Assembly: GCA_947624185.1 (NCBI GenBank)
Contig: CANQJG010000003.1
Location: forward strand, 1 to 40,239
DNA: 40,239 nt
Source: an uncultured Clostridia bacterium
GTDB lineage: Bacteria; Bacillota; Clostridia; TANB77; CAG-508
Direction: 5' to 3'
Part shown: piece after piece, positions 35,453 to 40,239 of the stretch
Position numbering within the stretch: position 1 is the first letter of the stretch
Layout of the letters: every line of letters starts with the position of its first letter
The notes under the pieces: model-generated
The model's input: only the letters and a program-made list of their open reading frames with translations
What the model was told of the DNA's origin: nothing
The model's database searches: none
Position numbers and translations under genes: made by a program

Positions 35453-36517
35453 TTAATTAAGACTACTATACTCATTGCTCGTGCCTTCTAATTCTTTTAT
35501 AGAAAGTTCGATTTTTTTCTTTTCCAAATTTATATCTATTATTTTAGTATTAACTTCTTCTCCAATTTGTAACTTTTCTTCAGGTTTAGAAATCCTTTCT
35601 TCACAAATTTGAGAAATATGTATAAGACCGTCTACTCCTTCTGTAATTTGAGCAAACACTCCAAAAGGCATAAACTTTCTAATTTTTACTTTTACAATGT
35701 CTCCTACTTTATAATTAATACTTTCCCAAGGATCTACACCTTTTCCTTCATAAGACAATTTGATTCTCTTATTTTCTTTGTCTAATTCTTTAATAGTAAC
35801 ATTTATTTTTTGACCTTGTGTTAAAATATCTTGTACTTTGGCATCTCTGTTCCATGAAATCTCTGAAATGTGAAGCAAGCCTTGGACTCCATTAATATCA
35901 ACAAATGCACCATAAGAGCATATACTTGACACAATACCTTCGTATTCCTTTCCAACTTCAGCATTGCTCCAAAAGTCATTTTCAGCTTTTTCCTTTATTT
36001 CATCTAAAACAGCTTTGCAAGAACCGATTATTTTACGTTCCTTTGGATTGTATTCAATAATTTTAAATCTTACTATGTCTTTTTGACCACAAGAAAGTGA
36101 GTTAGGAATAAACACTCTAATTCCATTTATATTTATAACCAGACCTTTGTCAGTAACTTCGTTAACTTTTTCTTCAAAGATTTCGTTGTTTTCTACTTTT
36201 TCTTCAAACTCTTTTTTTGCTTCTTGACTTTTTAATCTTTTGCAAGATAAAAGTACGTTACCCAAACCGTCATTTAATTTTAGAATTTCAAATTTTATTT
36301 TGTCTCCAGCTTTCACTTCTTTAGCAGGATCTACATTTTCATCATACGAATACTCAGATTTCGGAATTATACCGTCAGCTTTGTAATTTAAGTCAACAAA
36401 AATTTCTCCCTTGCTACTTACATTAATAACTGTTCCTTCTGTTATTTTTTCTAACTTTTGATTTTCGTTCATTGAATTATTTAATAACTCTTCAAATGAG
36501 ATATTTTCTTCGTTCAT
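35453..36517 (-). CDS. Multi-S1-domain RNA-binding protein (ribosomal protein S1-like)
   Basis: Four S1-like modules, e.g. VGKEYEGIVSSICSYGAFVDINGVQGLLHISEISW and VGDIVKVKIRKFMPFGVFAQITEGVDGLIHISQI. Confidence 0.88.
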   Translation of the reverse strand: MNEENISFEELLNNSMNENQKLEKITEGTVINVSSKGEIFVDLNYKADGIIPKSEYSYDENVDPAKEVKAGDKIKFEILKLNDGLGNVLLSCKRLKSQEAKKEFEEKVENNEIFEEKVNEVTDKGLVININGIRVFIPNSLSCGQKDIVRFKIIEYNPKERKIIGSCKAVLDEIKEKAENDFWSNAEVGKEYEGIVSSICSYGAFVDINGVQGLLHISEISWNRDAKVQDILTQGQKINVTIKELDKENKRIKLSYEGKGVDPWESINYKVGDIVKVKIRKFMPFGVFAQITEGVDGLIHISQICEERISKPEEKLQIGEEVNTKIIDINLEKKKIELSIKELEGTSNEYSSLN

Positions 36518-36624
36518 TAAAAATTTTATTCCTTTTATACGTATATTTAGGTTTTTAGAAGGTTACCTATAAACCTTTATTAAATCATTATTTTGTTATA
36601 TTTTACTACTAAGTCAACATTATA

Positions 36625-36653
36625 ATTATACCGTAACATTGACCGTTTGTCAA
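36625..36653 (-). promoter_or_regulatory. Consensus sigma-A promoter for the S1-domain gene
   Basis: Minus strand TTGACA - 17 nt - TATAAT, ~110 nt upstream of the start codon. Confidence 0.8.
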
Positions 36654-36724
36654 CATAACAGATTGTATAAAACTTATAAAATTGCTTTTAGCTTTTCACT
36701 TGACCAACTGATTATATAAAAATA

Positions 36725-36755
36725 AATTGATGTACGAAAATTTCGCACACCAATT
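36725..36755 (-). terminator. Hairpin terminator of the pilin-FGE gene pair
   Basis: Minus strand AATTGGTGTGCGAAA-t-TTTCGTACATCAATT, 15-bp stem with two G.U pairs, followed by TATTTTTATA. Confidence 0.75.
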
Positions 36756-36770
36756 CACTTAAGATTTAAT

Positions 36771-38222
36771 TTATTTCATATAAAGTACCACACGAAAACC
36801 TGTAATCATACTATAAGCACTCTTTAGAGTATCATCACCTTCGGCATGAACTACAGGGCACTCATTTCCTGCATATTTAAAGCTTCCACCACGAAGAATA
36901 ACATACATTGTACTATCTTTAATATTGTGAGCAGTCGTCCATTCCCATACATTTCCTGCCATATCATATATATTATATGCTTTGAAATCATTACATACAC
37001 CTGTTGCCAGTTCTATTCTGGTTTTGTACGTTTTGCTACTTTTTTCATAACTTTGATCAGCCTTTGCTGTTACTGAACTTTTATTATATGTTGAAGCATA
37101 ATCCCATGTGTCTTTATCTTCATCACTATTTAAACCATGTTTTGCCCAAAAGCCATTTATTTTTGTATAATTTGTTGTCGTATTATTATAATAGTTTCCC
37201 CAATTTGTTGAATTTGATATTGTTTTTCCAATACTAGCAAATAGATTACAAATCACATTCCATGCTTGACTGTCTACTAAATAACTTCCTACACTATCTT
37301 TATTCTTATCTTTATACATATTTTCTGCTACTATTTTAGCGCTTGCTTGGCTTATATAATTCCATACTGGTTCACCTTTTTTACTTACTGGTGATAAATT
37401 TTTTATTGCATCTAATCCAGCTTTATTTGTCTGGCCCCTATTAGAATGATCATATGTTAAATCGCCTTTAACATAAAAACCTGCATTACTTGGAATTCCT
37501 GCTTCATACCTTGCTATATAAAATCCACCATATTTTCTTATACTTTCTTTTGCTTTACTTGTTTGATTTTTCTCCCAACTCGAAGTTATTGCACTTATTC
37601 CCGAATCACCTGAAGCACCACTATTGTATTCGTTATTTACATTTGTAATATCAGCACTTGTATAATCATCACTCCACGCTAGTCCATTGCCTGCAGTTGA
37701 TGTTCCATTTGTTTCATACGGAGTATTATGACTCCAGCCTTTATCCATTACATCATTTTTTGCATCTTCATATTCTTGTTCTGTACATGGTATCCATACA
37801 AATTGATTTCCGCCACCACTATTGTTTAAGTCATCTCCTGAAACATCTGATATTACAAATCCTGTTTTTCTATTTCCACCTGCATAATAGAATCCCTTTG
37901 GTATTGGTATTATATATCCTTTTCCATCTGACGTTGGTGTTACTATACTTGTATCCCAATTTTTATTACTTGGTATCTCTGTTTCTTCTCCTGCACCTTT
38001 CAATCTTGCTTCCATTTCTTCTTCTAAATCTTGTAAACCATTTTCTTCTTCATTTTGGGCACCTTCATATTTTTCTGTTGCTTGTTTTGTTTTATCAATT
38101 AATCCATTATCTCCCAAAGTTAGATTCAAGGTGACTCCTGCTAAAATTAACATTATTATGATTGTAATTACAAGTGACAGTATAGTTATACCTTGCTCTT
38201 TTTGATTTTTCTTCTGTTTCAT
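36771..38222 (-). CDS. Type IV pilin-like N-terminus fused to FGE/SUMF1-like domain (paralog 1)
   Basis: KEQGITILSLVITIIIMLILAGVTLNLTLGDNGLI prepilin-like segment; FVWIPC, GGFYIARYEAG, DMAGNVWEWTT, RGGSF and GFRVVL typical of FGE-sulfatase domains. Confidence 0.87.
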   Translation of the reverse strand: MKQKKNQKEQGITILSLVITIIIMLILAGVTLNLTLGDNGLIDKTKQATEKYEGAQNEEENGLQDLEEEMEARLKGAGEETEIPSNKNWDTSIVTPTSDGKGYIIPIPKGFYYAGGNRKTGFVISDVSGDDLNNSGGGNQFVWIPCTEQEYEDAKNDVMDKGWSHNTPYETNGTSTAGNGLAWSDDYTSADITNVNNEYNSGASGDSGISAITSSWEKNQTSKAKESIRKYGGFYIARYEAGIPSNAGFYVKGDLTYDHSNRGQTNKAGLDAIKNLSPVSKKGEPVWNYISQASAKIVAENMYKDKNKDSVGSYLVDSQAWNVICNLFASIGKTISNSTNWGNYYNNTTTNYTKINGFWAKHGLNSDEDKDTWDYASTYNKSSVTAKADQSYEKSSKTYKTRIELATGVCNDFKAYNIYDMAGNVWEWTTAHNIKDSTMYVILRGGSFKYAGNECPVVHAEGDDTLKSAYSMITGFRVVLYMK

Positions 38223-38231
38223 TTTTACCTC

Positions 38232-39725
38232 CTATTTTACATAAAGAACTACTCTAAAGCCCATAATAGCATGGCAAACAGTATTTAAATCATCATCGCC
38301 TTCTGCATGTACTATTGGATATCCGTCTCCGGCATATTTAAAACTACCACCACGTGGAACAACATACATTTTATCTCCATTGATGTTATGTCCTGTCGTC
38401 CATTCCCATACATTTCCTGCCATATCATATATATTATACACTCTAAAATCATCACACAAACCTGTTCCCAATTCTATTCTGTATTTATATGTTGTACTAG
38501 ACTTAGTATAAGTACTATCAGGTTTAACATTAATATTACCTTTTTCATACTTTGATGCATAAGTGTCCCATTTATCAGCATCTGTCAATCCATATTTTGC
38601 CCATAAACCATTTATTTTTGAATAATCTGTTGATGTATTATTGTAGTAGTTTCCAAATTTTGTAGAATTTAATATTGTTCTTTGCGTATCTTTTGTTCCT
38701 AATACATCCTTGAATAACTGACAAACACGATTCCATGCCTGACTATCTATTAAATAACTTCCTACACTATCGTTATTCTTGTCTTTATACATATTTTCTG
38801 CTACCGTTTTTGCATTTGATTGGTTTATGTAGTTCCATACTTGTACACCTTTTTTGCTTACTGGTGATAAACCATTTATTGCATTCAATCCTGCAGTATT
38901 TACTTGTCCCCTATTTGTATGATTATATGTTAAATCGCTATTTATATAGAAGCTTGCATTACTTGGTACTCCTGCTTCATATCTTGCTATATAAAATCCA
39001 CCATATTTCCCTGTACTTTCTATTGCTTTACTAGTTTGATTTTTTTCCCATTTTGAAGTTATCGCACTTATTGTAGCTTCTGGTACACTTTTAGCAACAT
39101 ATACATCATTTACCTTTTTGATATCAGCATCTGTATAATCATCACTCCAAGCTAAGCCCTTTCCTGTAGTTGATGTTCCATTTGTTTCATATTGAGTGTT
39201 ATGACTCCAATTTTCATCCATTACATCATCTTTTGCTTCTCTATATTCACTTGCAGTACATGGTATCCATACAAATTGATTTCCACCAGCACTATTTTTT
39301 AAATCATCTCCTTCTTGATCAGAAATTACAAATCCTGTACTTTTATTTCCACCTGCATAATAAAATCCTTTGGGCACTGGTATTACATTTCCTTTTCCGT
39401 CTGATATTGGTGTTACTTTGCTCATATCCCAATTTGATTGGTTTGGTGCTTCTGTTCCTGCATCTTCAAATTGATCATATAAATCATCTTGAAAATCTTG
39501 TATTCTGTCTTCTTCTTTTTCTTGAGTTTCTTCATATTTTTCTGTTGATTGACTTGCCTTGTCAATTAATCCATTGTCTCTAAGTGCTGCATTTAATACA
39601 ACTCCTGATAAAATTAGCATTACCAATATAGTTACAGATAGTGCAATTATAGTTACACCCTGTTCATTCAAAATTTTCATATTATTTTTGTATGAATTTT
39701 TTGTTTGTATTTTATTTTGATTCAT
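38232..39725 (-). CDS. Type IV pilin-like N-terminus fused to FGE/SUMF1-like domain (paralog 2)
   Basis: NEQGVTIIALSVTILVMLILSGVVLNAALRDNGLI; FVWIPC, GGFYIARYEAG, DMAGNVWEWTT, RGGSF, GFRVVL. Tandem paralog of the preceding CDS. Confidence 0.87.
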   Translation of the reverse strand: MNQNKIQTKNSYKNNMKILNEQGVTIIALSVTILVMLILSGVVLNAALRDNGLIDKASQSTEKYEETQEKEEDRIQDFQDDLYDQFEDAGTEAPNQSNWDMSKVTPISDGKGNVIPVPKGFYYAGGNKSTGFVISDQEGDDLKNSAGGNQFVWIPCTASEYREAKDDVMDENWSHNTQYETNGTSTTGKGLAWSDDYTDADIKKVNDVYVAKSVPEATISAITSKWEKNQTSKAIESTGKYGGFYIARYEAGVPSNASFYINSDLTYNHTNRGQVNTAGLNAINGLSPVSKKGVQVWNYINQSNAKTVAENMYKDKNNDSVGSYLIDSQAWNRVCQLFKDVLGTKDTQRTILNSTKFGNYYNNTSTDYSKINGLWAKYGLTDADKWDTYASKYEKGNINVKPDSTYTKSSTTYKYRIELGTGLCDDFRVYNIYDMAGNVWEWTTGHNINGDKMYVVPRGGSFKYAGDGYPIVHAEGDDDLNTVCHAIMGFRVVLYVK

Positions 39726-40081
39726 TTGTTTTTCCTTTCTATTCTATTTTTTTCTCATTTTTACTCTAGTAATTTTCTATAACTCATAAAATATTATCGA
39801 TGTGTCATGAAATATCAATACTTCTTCAATATTTTTAATTTACCCTATTTTGCTTTTTTAATTCACATTTTCTATATTTTGTATTCGGTTTGTTCCGACT
39901 ATTTTTATTTTACCATTACATTTTTTCACTGTCAATTATTTTTACAACTTTTGCAATTTATAAAAATAATCGTAAAAGTAAAGCTACAAAAGACAACAAA
40001 AAGCCACGTATTTTAGATTAAACTAAAACACATAGCTTCTATTTCTATGTTTCCACCCGTTTCCTATTATATTTAAAACAT

Positions 40082-40216
40082 TCAAACTGTTGATCAATGA
40101 TGCCATTATATCTACTAAAGTAATTTTTTCTAGACCGATTAACAAATATATGGTAGAATATGGTGTGTGTGTGTGTGTCAGACTGTTGAACAATGAGCCT
40201 ATTATGTCTACTAATA
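40082..40216. repeat. Two degenerate ~39-nt direct repeats with 96-nt period, separated in part by a (GT)8 microsatellite
   Basis: TCAAACTGTTGATCAATGATGCCATTATATCTACTAAAG (40082) versus TCAGACTGTTGAACAATGAGCCTATTATGTCTACTAATA (40178), ~31/39; (GT)8 at 40163..40178. Confidence 0.6.
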
Positions 40217-40219
40217 CGA

Positions 40220-40239
40220 CTCTCTCTCTCTCTCTCTCT
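40220..40239. repeat. (CT)10 dinucleotide run at the window end
   Basis: Direct reading: CTCTCTCTCTCTCTCTCTCT up to the last base. Confidence 0.95.

Noticed and set aside
36771-39725. Complete diversity-generating retroelement
   Set aside because: No reverse transcriptase or template repeat in the window. The two C-terminal regions differ by scattered synonymous and non-A changes as well, looking like ordinary paralog divergence. Kept only as something to check outside the window.
39807-40016. ORF 39807..40016 (+)
   Set aside because: Phe/Tyr/Ile-rich translation of AT-rich sequence with no recognisable domain or SD; treated as non-coding.

Overview
AT-rich Bacillota (Clostridia-like) chromosomal window, almost all genes on the minus strand. 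Gene blocks: (1) 0-9 kb: two NUDIX genes (one frameshifted), flavin reductase-rubredoxin (Hrb-like), DUF1653, HD hydrolase, a hydCBA-type [FeFe]-hydrogenase operon, mnmA and a DtxR-like regulator. (2) 9-15.5 kb: smpB, surface proteins including a dockerin-bearing amidase, class II aldolase. (3) 15.6-28.6 kb: exopolysaccharide locus (two flippases, Alg13/Alg14-type pair, WecG/TagA, UDP-GlcNAc 2-epimerase, GT32, GT2, GT4, polymerase-like) with argS embedded in it. (4) 28.6-36.5 kb: phosphofructokinase, HTH-TPR protein, cadherin-like surface protein, O-methyltransferase, typA/bipA, S1-domain protein. (5) 36.7-39.7 kb: tandem paralogs that join a type IV pilin-like N-terminus to an FGE/SUMF1-like C-type-lectin-fold domain. 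Most interesting signal: three intergenic copies of a ~152-nt, comparatively GC-rich conserved core (26.9, 32.4 and 33.3 kb, both orientations). Each copy is enclosed by long inverted arms whose sequence differs between copies but stays self-complementary within each copy. This fits either a non-autonomous mobile element that inserts into palindromes or a structured nucleic-acid element. Secondary signals: a 36-bp tandem array, repeat insertions inside ArgS, a double perfect dyad plus duplicated SD-start module before the polymerase gene, and a short covarying hairpin in two 5' UTRs. All calls were made by eye from the sequence; no searches were run.
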